64,000 nt of DNA. It comes from Apodemus sylvaticus. Taxonomy: Eukaryota > Chordata > Mammalia > Rodentia > Muridae. The position numbers were made by a program, and so were the translations under genes. The stretch covers positions 12,024,027-12,088,026 of the forward strand of contig NC_067491.1 in assembly GCF_947179515.1 (NCBI RefSeq), in the 5' to 3' direction. Below are positions 1-11,655 of the stretch, piece after piece. Numbering within the stretch: position 1 is the stretch's first letter; every line of letters begins with the position of its first letter. The notes below the pieces were generated by a model. That model was not told the origin of the DNA. It was given only the letters and a program-made list of their open reading frames with translations, and searched no databases.

Positions 1-395
1 GCAAAGCCCTCCATTAGCCACCCTGGCTTCTCTCTGTGGGTTTCTGTGTGCCGGTGACATGTTGATACGGAAGCCAGCCAGCGACTGACTGACTGCACAG
101 GGCAACTTATGGAAGAGGACCCTTCCCTGGGCCCTTGCTCTGTCCTGGACCCACTGTCTGCTCGGTGGCGGCTACCCTTGTCCTCTTGGTGCCACTTCTG
201 GGTCCCACACGAACCCTTCAGGGCTGAGCTCAGGTTCCTGAAGGGTTGCCTCTGCCTAGCGCAACTATTTGCTAAAGTATTTAAGTGCAGAGTAAATATT
301 TGTCAGAGGCCAAGGCCGGTCCATTAACTAAGCTGCAGGAAGCAAAATATTATTTGTTGGTGGTATCTACAAAGAGATTTGTCTTTTCACATGAA

Positions 396-620
396 AATTA
401 AGAAGCTGGGGGGCAGGGAGAGGTGGCTCAGCCGCTAAGAGCACTGACTGCTCTTCCAAAGGTCCTGAGTTCAAATCCCAGCAACCACATGGTGGCTCAC
501 AACCATCTGGGATGGGATCAGATGCCCTCTTCTGGTGTGGCTGAAGAGGGCGACAGTGTATTCATATGTAAAATAGATAAAAACTTAATCTTAAGGGGAA
601 AAAAGGCAATTAAGAAGTTG
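396..620 (+). mobile_element. B2 SINE with 13-bp target duplication
   Basis: The body, about 409-607, carries gctcagccgctaagagcac (tRNA-like box A region), the cctgagttcaaatccc box B region and the AATCTTAA tail. Direct repeats aattaagaagctg (396-408) and aattaagaagttg (608-620) flank it with one mismatch. Confidence 0.93.
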
Positions 621-699
621 AAGGAGGCGGGGCTCCAGGGACTCGCTTGGATGTGTCACTGGTTAGAGATGTCTGGATTGGTCGCCACCTGCCTCCTCT

Positions 700-1387
700 G
701 AACCGACTGTTTCTTTTTTTTTTTTTTTTTTTTTATTCGATATAATTTATTTACATTTCAAATGATTTCCCCTTTTCTAGCCCCCCCCCCACTCCCCGAA
801 AGTCCCGTAAGCCCCCTTCTCTTCCCCTGTCCTCCCACCCACCCCTTCCCACTTCCCCGTTCTGGTTTTGCTGAATACTGTTTCACTGAGTCTTTCCAGA
901 ACCAGGGGCCACTCCTCCTTTCTTCTTGTACCTCATTTGATGTGTGGATTATGTTTTGGGTATTCCAGTTTTCTAGGTTAATATCCACTTATTAGTGAGT
1001 GCATACCATGATTCACCTTTTGAGTCTGGGTTACCTCACTTAGTATGATATTCTCTAGCTCCATCCATTTGCCTAAGAATGTCATGAATTCATTGTTTCT
1101 AATGGCTGAATAGTACTCCATTGTGTAGATATACCACATTTTTTGCATCCACTCTTCTGTTGAGGGATACCTGGGTTCTTTCCAGCATCTGGCAATTATA
1201 AATAGGGCTGCTATGAACATAGTAGAACATGTATCCTTATTACATGGTGGGGAGTCTTCTGGGTATATGCCCAGGAGTGGTATAGCAGGATCTTCTGGAA
1301 GTGAGGTGCCCAGTTTTCGGAGGAACCGCCAGACTGCTTTCCAGAGTGGTTGTACCAATTTGCAACCCCACCGAACCGACTGTTTCT
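700..1387 (-). mobile_element. 5'-truncated L1 with 15-bp target duplication
   Basis: A poly-T run at 715-734 marks the L1 3' end on the - strand. The 3'UTR and the last part of ORF2 follow; 978-1358 is open on the - strand and encodes an ORF2-type C-terminus (for example EYYSAIRNNEFM). The element is cut at 1372. Identical 15-bp copies of gaaccgactgtttct lie at 700-714 and 1373-1387, so this is a relatively recent, dead-on-arrival insertion in the Rassf3 intron, antisense to the gene. Confidence 0.95.
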
Positions 1388-1423
1388 AATGCTTAATTTT
1401 GTTTCTAAAGCATTGTCTTTGCA

Positions 1424-1632
1424 AGAGTTCGCTCTGGCTGGGTGATGGTGGCACACACCTTTAATCCCAGCACTTGGGAGGCAGAGGCAGGCAGATTTCT
1501 GAGTTCGAGGCCAGCCTGGTCTACAGAGTGAGTTCCAGGACAGCCAGGGCTATACAGAGAAACCCTGTCTGGAAAAAAACAAAACCAAATCCAAAAACCA
1601 AAAAAAAAAAAAAAGAGAGAGAGTTTGCTCTG
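1424..1632 (+). mobile_element. B1 SINE with 13-bp target duplication
   Basis: A full-length B1 (ctttaatcccagcacttggg, box B ttcgaggccagcctgg, A-rich tail) spans 1437-1619. It is flanked by agagttcgctctg and agagtttgctctg, whose single difference is a CpG-type C/T change. Confidence 0.94.
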
Positions 1633-2028
1633 TTCTGTGCAGTCTCCAGAACACATTAATTTTGTGAAAGCGGGCACACCTGGCTAACAGTTTTCACTGG
1701 TCAGTCTCTGGAATCTCGATTCCTTTGTTTTCCCACTCCCATTATTTTCTTCCTGTTATGATTTTGAGGTGTGTGTGTGGCGGGGGGCTAACTTGTTCTT
1801 TAACAGGATTTCTGTCTTATACTTTCCATTTCTCAAATGTTCAAATGGGTGTTCAGAGAGGATCCCACTTTCCTGCCTGCGACCATAATCCGTTGAAAAG
1901 ACAGAAATAAGGTACACGGAGACGCAGTTCTCTCCATCTCTGCCAACAGGTGAGGCCTATGGGGAGGGCCTGTCTCCGCACAGGCTGGCTGTCTTCCTCA
2001 GGCTCCTTCCTCTTGGCTCACCCAGGTT

Positions 2029-2096
2029 GGGCTGGGATTGTAGCTCAGCGGTAGCGCTGCCTGCCGAGCATGGAGCGGTCCTAGGTTCAGTCCCGC
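2029..2096 (+). mobile_element. ID-type SINE (tRNA-Ala/BC1-derived)
   Basis: gggctgggattgtagctcag followed by cggtagcgctgcctg (box A region) and ggttcagtccc (box B) match the ID core with moderate divergence. Confidence 0.75.
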
Positions 2097-3912
2097 TCAG
2101 AAAGCGGTGCATAAACGTGACCCCGGGAGGGTCTGTGTCCTCCCCACTTCACAGAGTCATCCGCCAACAGGAGTTTTGCCTTGTCTCCCTGGCTTTACAG
2201 TCCCTGGCAGGGTCACGGTTCTGGGGTTGGCTGGGCTTCCTGGTCACTGTCACCATGTGTGACATTAGCTTTTATTTGTGCATCTGTACAGTGGGGACCA
2301 AAGCACTCCCTTGGGGGTTTGTGGTGGGTGGGTTACAGTGTGCCATGCATGGCCCCCTCACTCCCAACGTGTGTGTGGTGCAGAGTCCAGACTCACCAGC
2401 CAGCCTAGCATCTCTTCCTCCGCTCTGGCTGTGGGGTTGTCCACAGTAGAGCGGCACTTGGCTGATTACTGCTTTGTTAACTTGGAAGGGAAAGAAAAAT
2501 GTTCCTAAGCAAGTGAAGGCCCCCCCTTCCCCAGATCACTTTACTTTTAATAGATTCTGAAAGAATGTGGGCAACATACACAAAATTAATTCATAAAATT
2601 TCACGTCTGATAGAAGCCATCCAAGTAAAACCTGAGGAATAAAAACATTTTATCAGTGTATTCAGAATCGAACACAAGTTTCCTTCACAGGTCAATTAAC
2701 TATATATAGAAATCATTTGGGTTTTATATTTGCAATTAAATTTGAACTGAGATTACAATATCATATAAAGATTTTACATTAATTATTCTTAAGCATACTA
2801 AGTTGAAATATACAGGTTTGACTTTAGATTTATGGCAAACAGTTTCAAATGCAATACGGACATCCTTAGGTTTACCTGTCCTTCACGTGTGAGATTAGCA
2901 ATTCTGGGCTGTGTTACATACAACCACTCTCCTATGCAGATGGCAAAACTGATATGCCACAAAGACCCAGCCTGTACAGTCAGGCCAAGGAGGACTCAAG
3001 TTGTGTCACCCTTTAAGTTTTGGCATTCTTGACCACAACCATGCACCTGTGAACTTTTAAATAGAAAGACATCCCTATATTACAGGTACCTAGGCCAACC
3101 CAGTCACACCTGCAGTTGATTTCGACTTTGTAGTCAGGAGTGGGACAGCATCCCCTGTGTGACTCTGGGGAATGAGTGTCCTTCATTCTAATACTCTGAC
3201 TTCTAGAACATTCCTAAGTGCCTGTTTGAAAAGTTTAGTTTTGTTTGCATGTTAGAGGACTCCGCCAGCGAGTTCCCAGGGCAGGAAATCGACAGTTTAG
3301 GTGGAAAGGTGGAAAAGACAAAACCCTTCACATCCTTGCGGAAGGAGTCTGGCCTGAATGAGTGACGTTCCTTGCGGTCCCTGACCCACCATTTCCTTAG
3401 TGCAGCATCCTGTGTCCTCAGGGCCACTTACTCAGGCCATGCCACATGAGCTGACCCTCCCCCTAGTGTCTTTCGTCTTTTCCTGTCTGCTCTTTAGCAT
3501 GGAAAGAAGGGCTCACTAGTGCACACCGTCCTTCAGTTAAATCCCATCTCTCCCCCTCTCCCTTCAATGCCAGATCAGCCCAGGCCAGGGCTGAGCCCTC
3601 CCTTCTCTGCTGGCAGAGCCTCTGGACCATGGGGGAGGGCGGGCTGCTGACCCGAGAGCCGAGGAAAGGTGGGGCTGCCTTCCTCCTGGCCTTCAGCTTC
3701 CTGTGCTCGCCAGTGCGGGAGGAAAAGGAGGGTGTGTGAAGCCTCACTCAGCCTAGGAGAGCCTCCCCCTGCAAAGAGACAGTGTAAATTACAGACAAAC
3801 ACCAATGCAAACAAAAATACACACAGCCGCCGGTCCAGGGCAGCTGCAGGGCACCCTGTGTTTATAAATTGGCCAATTGTGTGACATTAGGAACCAACTA
3901 TTAATTTTAGCA

Positions 3913-4056
3913 ATGTGTGTGTGTGTGCGTGTATGACAATGTTTGTATTTGTGTGTGTGTGTGTGTCTGTGAATGTGTGTGCCTGTTGTGTGCATAAGTG
4001 TATGCGTGTCCATGAATGTGTGCGCATGCATGTGTATGTGTGAAGGTGTGCGTGTG
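3913..4056 (+). repeat. Degenerate (GT)n microsatellite
   Basis: GT/GTGT runs are broken by tgcg, tatg and tctgtg variants. The opposite strand reads as Thr/His-rich artefact frames. Confidence 0.9.
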
Positions 4057-4407
4057 CTTCCACAGACCGTAGTGACGGCTTTCTGCCTTGGAGCCGTGGT
4101 TTGCTGTCTCCCCGCAGCTCATGTCTGCCCTCTGTACCCGCAGCTGGCTCTCAGCCTTGCCTAGCTGGTGCCTCTGTTTATTCTGGGGGGCGGTTGGCAC
4201 ATGAAAGTGGGACTCAGTTTTACTGGTAAAGTGCTTAGTTGCCTTATGATTATTTTTGTTTCCAAGGCTATTTATTTTTTATACATGAAAGGCCACTTGC
4301 CAGCCCCAGACGTCACTTTTTTCTCCTCAGATTCAGCCAACTTCAGACTCTGAAGAAGGCTTTTGAAATGTTTGTAATTATTATATTTTTTTCCACAGAA
4401 AAAGGGA

Positions 4408-4410
<3 letters not shown>

Positions 4411-4442
<32 letters not shown>
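4411..4442 (+). repeat. (GT)16 microsatellite
   Basis: Sixteen uninterrupted GT dinucleotides. Confidence 0.97.
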
Positions 4443-4443
<1 letters not shown>

Positions 4444-4514
4444 CGTTCCAGACCTCCCCAGATGAAGGGCAAACACTGTTAGCATTTTGGCCTACTTCCC
4501 TATTTGGGCACTTC

Positions 4515-4690
4515 TTTATTAGGTCTCCCAGGCTGGCCTGAAACTTGCCAAGTAGCCAAGGATAACACTGAATCTGATCTTCCTGGCTCTGCTCTGAGTG
4601 CTGGGATCGAAGGCATGCACCACCAACCACACCCGGTTTATGGGTTTCCAGGGATTGAACCCAGGACTACCTGTCTACTGTGCTGGCGGC
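4515..4690 (-). mobile_element. B4-family SINE
   Basis: The B1-like left part (ctcccaggctggcctgaaac), an accacacccggtttatg junction and an ID-like right part (gggattgaacccaggacta) in this order are the B4 layout. It abuts the pyrimidine tract. Confidence 0.75.
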
Positions 4691-4693
4691 GAC

Positions 4694-4695
<2 letters not shown>

Positions 4696-4725
<30 letters not shown>

Positions 4726-5022
4726 CTTCTTCTTCTTCTTCTTCTTCTTCTCCTTCTCCTTCTCCTTCTCCTTCTCCTTCTCCTTCTCCTCCTCCTCCTC
4801 CTTCTCCTCCTCCTCTTCCTCCTTCTCCTCCTCCTCCTTCTCCTCCTCCTCATCCTCTTCCTCCTTCTCCTCCTCCTCTTCTTCCCCTTCCTCCTCCCTC
4901 TCCTTCTCTCCTCCTCTTCTTCTTTGTCTTCCTCCTCCTCTTCTTCCTTCTGTTCTCTTCTCCTCTTCCCCCTCTTCCCTATCCCCTCCTCCCCCTCCTC
5001 CCCTCCTCCTCTCCCTCCTCCT
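4696..5022 (+). repeat. 327-bp polypyrimidine tract, (CTT)n passing into (CTCCTT)n and (CTC)n
   Basis: It is almost all C/T on the + strand with only a few purines (for example in cctcatcctc and tttgtctt). It opens long poly-Ser, Leu, Phe, Arg, Lys and Glu frames that are not genes. Confidence 0.97.
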
Positions 5023-5187
5023 GTGTTTGTATTTGGTAGGGCAGTAGCGTGTCTTCCCTGGCTTTTCTTTTCCTTTAGAAACTCTCCCATGAGCTATGTT
5101 GCACATCAAAGGATATGATGGTCCCTAGTCTCACGGTCCCCCCTCATCCCCCAATCCTTGAAATGGTTTTCCAATTTTCCATTTTGT

Positions 5188-5362
5188 TTTTTAAGATTTA
5201 TTTATTTTATATATGCAAGTACACTGTAGCTGTCTTCAGACACGCCAGAAGAAGGCATCAGATCCTATTACAGATGGTTGTGAGCCACCATGTGGTTGCT
5301 GGGATTTGAGTTCTGGAAGAGCAGTCGGTGCTCTTAACCGCTGAGCCATCTCTCCAGCCCAG
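5188..5362 (-). mobile_element. B2 SINE
   Basis: The tail side (aagatttatttattttatat) comes first on the + strand and the B2 head (ctgagccatctctccagccc) last, giving - orientation. It is near full length. Confidence 0.93.
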
Positions 5363-6760
5363 GTTCTCCAGTGAACTCTTTCATTGGACTTTCCGAGTTT
5401 CTGAAGTAACTCTTTGGTCACCGCTAGGTAGGAGTTCTCTAGTTGCCAAGTAAAACATCATCACCACTCCGATTACCACACACTTACCTGAGTGCTTCTT
5501 TGGCAAAGTAACCCGGCCTCCCCAGCCTCCCCGGCCTCCACTGCTCAGCGTGTTCTCCATCAGAGTGTGAAGGTGTGAGGCCGTGCCTGGGCTGTAACTG
5601 GGATGAGATTGACCAGCCGGAGCTCCCCAACTCAAGTTGGGATGGCTACCTCAGCTTGAGAGACTGTGGAAGGCAGGCTTTTAGAAAGAAGAGCGACAGA
5701 CAGAATAGGACTGAGGGATGCTCCTTCTTAGTGTGGGATGGAGATGTCCCTGTTCTGAGCCTTTGCTGTAGGCGGTGCCAGAGTCCTCTCAGGCAGTGAG
5801 TGGGCAAGGGCTAGGCCACTAGGCTGGGTTCACTGAGCAGGGCTGCGCTAGGCGCTCCTGTATCTCTCTCTGTGAACAGTTCTCCTGTCATCCCACCCTC
5901 CGGGTCCGGCCAGGGGAGTCTACACCTCCGGATCCTTCCCACATTCTCCTCCCAGCTGCCACCAAGCGGGCAGGAGGCAGGAAGAGGATTCCCCTAAAGG
6001 GCCCCCAGGAGCCCCCTCTGCAGGGCGCCTGCTCGTCTTGCTTGTGCAGTCTGACCCTGTTGGCAAGGAGGAGGAGATGATTCACAGAGCTGCAGAGCCA
6101 GGTTTGGAGACACTGAGGCCCTGCGGCGTGCAGGCGTCCTTCGTGGCCCTCGTTCTGTGGACGGCGGTGCCCGTCTGAGATATGGGCCATCAAGGGGGCA
6201 GGCTCCTTCACTGTGTCTTGCTCTTGGCTGAAGGAGTCAGTATTATTTGAGCCATGCCTTTTAAGGGCTGGGAACCAGCTTATCAGAAGAGCCATCTTGG
6301 GGGCGGTGCAGGGATATATTCTGACAAGGGATGGGCACTAGTGATATAAACAGTTTAACCTAAACCTCCTTGTGGGCTTCCCAGACTGTCGTATCTGGGT
6401 ATAAGCAAGCAGTCAGTCTAGGACACTTACTGGTATGCCATGTCTTAGGATCCGCTAGGCCCCGGGCTCACATTTCGGTGCTGTGGACCTGGGTGTATAG
6501 GATCAAGCAAGTGCTAAGAATGCTTAGGTTAGCGCGTTAGCGAGGCTACAGAGGGGAGGAATCGACCGAGCTCTGTAGATCCGAGCCCTGGTGGAACTCA
6601 GTGGACACCATCCATTGGCATTTATAGTTTTGTTACCTGAAAACTCGGCGTCTAAGTCGGAATGAACCTCCTTTTATATGGTGGCAACTTATATTTGTCA
6701 CAGGAAAAGGAAAGACAACACAGTCCTTTCCCACAGACCTGTTTTCAGATGAGTCCCCCT
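5363..6760. other. Rassf3 intron, no recognisable feature
   Basis: This is unique-looking, moderately GC-rich sequence. Open frames are short and unsupported by splice sites. Confidence 0.5.
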
Positions 6761-6761
6761 G

Positions 6762-7035
6762 GGTACCGTGTGTATGCAGTGCCTGCAGAGGCCAGAAGAG
6801 GGCGTCAGAGACACCCCCTCCACCCCCGAACTGGAGTTACCGGTGGTTGTGAGCCCTCATGTGGATGGGTGGGAATAGAACCTAGGTCTTCTGCAAGAGA
6901 AGCCACTTAAGCACTCAACTGCCTCTCTAGCCCCCAGTTTCTGACCCCCCTGCCTTCCCCTAGCTGAGGACTGAATCCAGGGTCCTGAGCTTGCTAGACA
7001 ACCGCTCTACCACTGAGCTAAATCCGCAACCCCCC
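6762..7035 (-). mobile_element. Diverged B2/B3 SINE followed by an ID-like SINE
   Basis: gccagaagagggcgtcagag through ctcaactgcctctctagccc is an old B2/B3. Then ctgaggactgaatccagggt, with ccgctctaccactgagcta, is an ID-like unit in the same orientation. Confidence 0.75.
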
Positions 7036-8945
7036 AATTTCTGATTTTTTGTGTGTCTTTAAATTAGGCGTCACCTGGCAAAGTTGCCATGAGTTGAGTT
7101 TTGTTTACCCATCTCTGCCCTTGACTGACTTTTAGATCCTGCGGGTGGCTCCACCACCTGCAGGGTTTCTCAGCTGCCCTCCCCCCCCCCCCCCCCCTCA
7201 GGCCCTAGCATTCCTTTCTGGCTGCTCTCCAAAAGCCTGTTTGATTTCCTTTCTCCGGAACCTGGCCTGACCACAGCGTTTTCAAAAGTTTCATGGAGGC
7301 TGTGGTGGTATGAGATCTTACCTCCAGACTCTGGCCCTGTGGAACCTTCCAGTGTCCCTGGGCAGACCTGAGGTGGGGGAGGGAGAAGGCCCCTGAGCCC
7401 TGATAGTATTTGCCCCTAGCTGATGGTGTGTGACCACAGGATGTCTCCAGGGTCTTCCTCCAGACTGTGCCAGTGAGATGCTTGATCTGCTGGGATCTGG
7501 GACAGCAGTCTTTGCCTTTTTTTTTTCCTTTTTTTGGGGGGGTGGTGGTGGGGGCTCTCACTTCCTTCCTGGCTTCCAGGCATTTTCTTAGCTTTATTTT
7601 TCTCAGTTAATTTTTCTACTCTCCAGCAAACTTAGCTTGTAGTGCTTGATTAGTTAGGGGAGCGTTACAGGCTGCTAGAATTGAGTGTTCGGTGATGCGG
7701 GGGCACAGAGGCCACAGTTCAGGGCCGTCTAATCAAGAGACGGAGGCCTTGAGTTGATGGTCTTATAAAAACGTCTGGCTCTGCGGCAGCCTGTGCTGGC
7801 CTCTGCCCAAGCGCCAGCTCACCTGCCACCTCAGCCTTTTGCTAGTTGCCCGGGCAGATTAGCCACATTTATGTGGGCGTGGCCTCTCTTACTTCGTTCA
7901 CGCCCCTTCCCTCCCCCCCCTCAAAAAAAGAAAACCAAGTTAAACCAGCTATGAATTGTGTCACCACGCAGAAATGAATAGCATTGTAATTGACTCCCTT
8001 TGAAACTGCTTCAATCTGCGATGTCTAAGACCGAGTGTAGTCTGGTGTACTTTAGGGTCGGGACCTCAGACGGGACACTCCTGGAGAGACGGGGCCACCT
8101 CCAACTTTGTTTTCTGGCTCCAAACAACCAAGTGGCCTTTTGCCGATTGGCACACGACCCGGTTTTTAAACCACAGCCATATAGGGTAGTGGTGGAGTGG
8201 TGACTGGGCTTTAAGGGGTGAGCTCATGGAAGGCTCAGATGAAGCTCTTTCAGTGTGTATCCCAGCTGCAGTTAATCTTATTAACGTGTTAGGCCTGGGT
8301 CTGCTTTCACAGCCTGGGGGTGCCAGGGTATTTACGGGGCATACTTTGAAGGGCTCTTGGTTTTTGGTGCAGATGGATAGCAGAAGCACGTAAAACATTG
8401 CATCTGATACTGTGAAGCTCTCGTACGCCTTTGCAGATTTAGTAGGGTTTGAGGATTGAACGAGAACGTCACACTAGTTGATAAGACACGCTAGAGGCCG
8501 GAGAGATCGCAAACGCAGACTTGACTGGGCTGCTAGGGCCTGTCTCCTGCTCAGCGCCCAGCTAGTTTGAACACAGCATTCTGCCAGTAGAAGTTTTAAA
8601 GACAGTAGGGTGCCTGGGGAGCCTTAGAAGGCACCATGGGTGCTGAGCCTGGCTGTGTGTGGTGCAGGCCGCACCTGTGGCCGCCGTGGTGGGTGGGGAT
8701 GGATGGCTTCCTATGTGGGCCGGGCCATGCGCGGAGGAGCAGGGAAGTTGGCTTGCAGGCTGCTGGGGACCACCAGGTGGCACTGGGAAAGGGTGGTGAC
8801 AGGCAGGGCCTGTGTTGATGTTCTGAGCACACTGTGTGTAAGAGGAGATGGCCACAGACCCCAGCCTCAGACAGCAGCTGCCCTATTTTTATCATCCATT
8901 TAACTTTCATTTGTTTGATTGTTTTCTGTTTTGTTTTTGTTTTTA
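7036..8945. other. Rassf3 intron, no recognisable feature
   Basis: It contains homopolymer C (about 7180-7198) and T/G runs (7517-7551) but no SINE or exon that I can support. Confidence 0.5.
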
Positions 8946-8950
8946 TTATT

Positions 8951-9260
8951 TTTCGAGACAGGGTTTCTCTGTGTAGCCCTGGCTGTCCTGGAACTCACTC
9001 TGTAGACCAGGCTGGCCTTGAACTCAGAAATCCGCCTGCCTCTGCCTCCCAAGTGCTGGGATTAAAGGCGTGCGCCACCACTGCCCAGCTGTTCCCCCCC
9101 CCCACTCCCCCAAAACCCCATGATTTCTGTGTGTAGCCCTGGTTGTCCTGGAACTTGATCTGTAGAACAGACTGTCTTGGCAAGGCAGAACAGATCAAGA
9201 GATCTGCCCGCTTCTGCTTCCCAAGTGATAGAATTTAAGGCCTGCACCACCTCCCTGCAT
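8951..9260 (-). mobile_element. Two B1 SINEs in tandem, the second older
   Basis: A well-preserved reverse B1 (cgagacagggtttctctgtg to ggcgtgcgccaccactgcc) is followed at about 9117 by a diverged reverse copy (tgtgtagccctggttgtcct, cttcccaagtgatagaattt). Confidence 0.88.
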
Positions 9261-9689
9261 TAATTTTTTTTTCTTTTTTACTGAATAGCCCAAAAAACCC
9301 ACCTCTGGTATCCTCTGATGTCATTTTGATTGTTAATCAGTAGCCTCAGGGACAAAGGATGCCTCAAATTAACAAGCTTGACTGATGTATATTGGGTCAC
9401 TAGTACCACCACGCCCTACACCCCTCCCAGAATACAGACGAAGTGACCAGTTACTAAGACACTAAAGCTGTAACACTCCGCCATCAGACTGAAGGCTTCG
9501 AATGGAAACTGGAAGCTGGCTCCATGATAAAGGGGGAAAACCTGCTCCTGCTTAATGCGATTATTGGGTCACAATTAACCACCGCCATGTTCACGGCATT
9601 GCTAAACGCCTCTTCTTTGCTGGGTGCTTTTACTGATTCCTTAACTGCAGGACTTTCCAGAGCTGGTAGCCATTCTAAAGGCCACTTGG

Positions 9690-9868
9690 CATTTTTTTTA
9701 AGGTTTATTTATATATTATATGTAAGTACATTGTAGCTGTCTTCACAGAAGAGGGCGTCAGATCTCGTTACTGATGGTTGTGAGCCACCATGTGGTTGCT
9801 GGGAATTGAACTCAGGACCTTCCGAAGAGCAGACGGTGCTCTTAACCGCTGAGCCATCTCTCCAGCCG
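9690..9868 (-). mobile_element. B2 SINE
   Basis: aggtttatttatatattata at the tail side and cgctgagccatctctccagc at the head side show a near full-length reverse B2. Confidence 0.93.
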
Positions 9869-11034
9869 CCACCGGGCATCTTTATTGGGATGATGTGGGG
9901 GGCCATGAATGAAGTACAAGAGTGTGTGTGTCCTGTCTATCGAAGGACTGACCACCACTCTTTAGGGAGACACGGGTCCCTCGACCTCTCTGGCACCCAC
10001 ACTTCCATCTCCTTCAGTTCTCTGTTTGCTTTTCTGCCTGAGGCAGTGTTGGCTCATCTGTTGCTACAGGGATGACTGAGTGGGGGTTGACCAGGAGAGC
10101 GCATGCTCAGTATCTCATGGCTACATAGGGTTGCCTGCCTACCAGTTGAATTCAGGCAAGATAGACTCCCTAATCCTCACAGGACTGGAAAGGGAGTTCT
10201 CTCTCTGAAGCTTGCCAGCTACAAGAGTCTCCCTCCATCTGGCGGGACAGCAATCCCAACAGCTGAGTGGCCAGCTCAAACCAACATGCCAGGACCACAC
10301 AGCAAGGGAAACACAGATTCTCTCTGGACTGGCACCTGAGGCTCTGCATGCAGGAGTGCACTTTAGAGGTCACAGGCCCACCCTGCGCATCCCGGGAGGG
10401 AGGGAGCTGCAGATTGGAGTCTTGCGCTCAGTACAGTTCTGTGTGCCCCAGCAGGTGTTTGCAGGTTAGCATCCTGTTACATTGTTTCCTAGCACATTGT
10501 TCTTTCTCTTGGTGCTTTTTGTCTCTCCACGGTTATTGGCAAGAGCAGGTTGTTTTCTAGATTTGTGTGGTTCAGTGGAGCAATTAAAAGATGTTTGCAA
10601 TTAGTTTCCTCCTTTCACACTTGGAAGCCTCATGTAACTCCTGCCTGCAGTAGGCTCGGACACCCCATGCTCCTGGAAAGGCTGCTGGGTGGCCATGGTA
10701 CTGATGGAAAAGTTGACCCTTGAAAAGACTTGTAGTGTCTGCCTCCTTCAGTATCCTAGCGGGAGAGTTAGACAGGCAGCCGAGGTAAACACAGATGTGT
10801 CCTCTCCAGCCCTCCTTACATTCACAGGGGTTAGGCAAGACTGGCTGGGGGTCCTCAGGGCCCTCTTAGGACCTTGCAGCTTTGACTTTGTCTGACAGCC
10901 CCGTCGGCATTCAGCCCATCCTGGGGTCTCCATTGTGGACCTAAGAGACTTCTCACCAAAGCTGCCTACTGCTTGTTATACTTTAGAACTCAGGTGAGGA
11001 GTGTGTAAATGCATGTTTTCAATCAGCCTTGGAG

Positions 11035-11655
11035 TCAGTCTTGTGAGGCTTGCCTATAACCCCAGTACTAGATGTGGAGGCAGGAGGGACACCTTGGGCT
11101 ACATACGTAACAACTCTACAGCCAGCCTGGATTCAGGAGATCCTATCTCAAGACCAAAGAAAACCTCCCCATTCCCTAGGAAAACAATAATCTTTTGCTT
11201 GTTTGGAGACAGGGTTTCTCTGTTCTCTAGGTACCTCTGTAGACTAGGCTGGCCTCGAACTTACAGAGAATCAGTCCACCTGCCTCCACCCTGTTCCCCC
11301 ATCCCCCACCCCCACCCTCCGTGCACCACCACTGGGGGGGGATGGGGGGGACGACAAGGACTTTTTGCTTTGTTTTGTTTTGTTTTTTGAGACAGGGTTT
11401 CTCTGTATAGCCCTGGTTGTCCTGAAACTCACTCTGTAGACCAGGCTGGTCTTGAACTCAGAAATCCACCTGCCTCTGCCTCCCAAGTGCCAGCCTTTTT
11501 TTTTTTTTAAAGCACATCAGCCCTGTCTTTACTTGCTCTGCACCCTATGAACTTGTTTCTTTTTTCAAGGGTGGGGGGTTGAGGCAGGGTCTCTCTTTAT
11601 GTAGACCCGGCTGGCCTTGAACTCTCACAGATCTGCCTGGCGCCACTGCCTTGTG
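11035..11655. mobile_element. Cluster of four B1-type SINE pieces
   Basis: A diverged forward B1/PB1 (11035-11165) is followed by three reverse copies at about 11198-11340, 11382-11498 and 11572-11655. They are recognised by agacagggtttctctgt, ctgtagaccaggctgg and similar motifs. Confidence 0.82.

Larger units (their letters stand above)
1640..4180. other. Rassf3 intron, mostly unique sequence
   Basis: It holds an ID-like element at 2029-2096, AT-rich unique DNA at 2520-2860 and a GT-rich stretch at 3913-4050. I see no exon, since no acceptor/donor pair encloses a conserved-looking frame. Confidence 0.6.

Noticed and set aside
978..1358. 126-codon frame resembling a protein-coding gene
   Set aside because: It is the C-terminal end of L1 ORF2 in a 5'-truncated, flanked insertion, so it is listed as part of the mobile element.
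2190..2305. Possible second MIR (tgtgtgacattagcttttat, catctgtacagtgggg)
   Set aside because: Only a short end-like match; too weak to list without a profile search.
4504..5118. Open frames of 119-204 codons on both strands rich in Leu, Ser, Arg, Lys or Glu
   Set aside because: They are translations of the CTT/CTCCTT tract. The composition is purely repeat-driven and no splice sites or homology support them.
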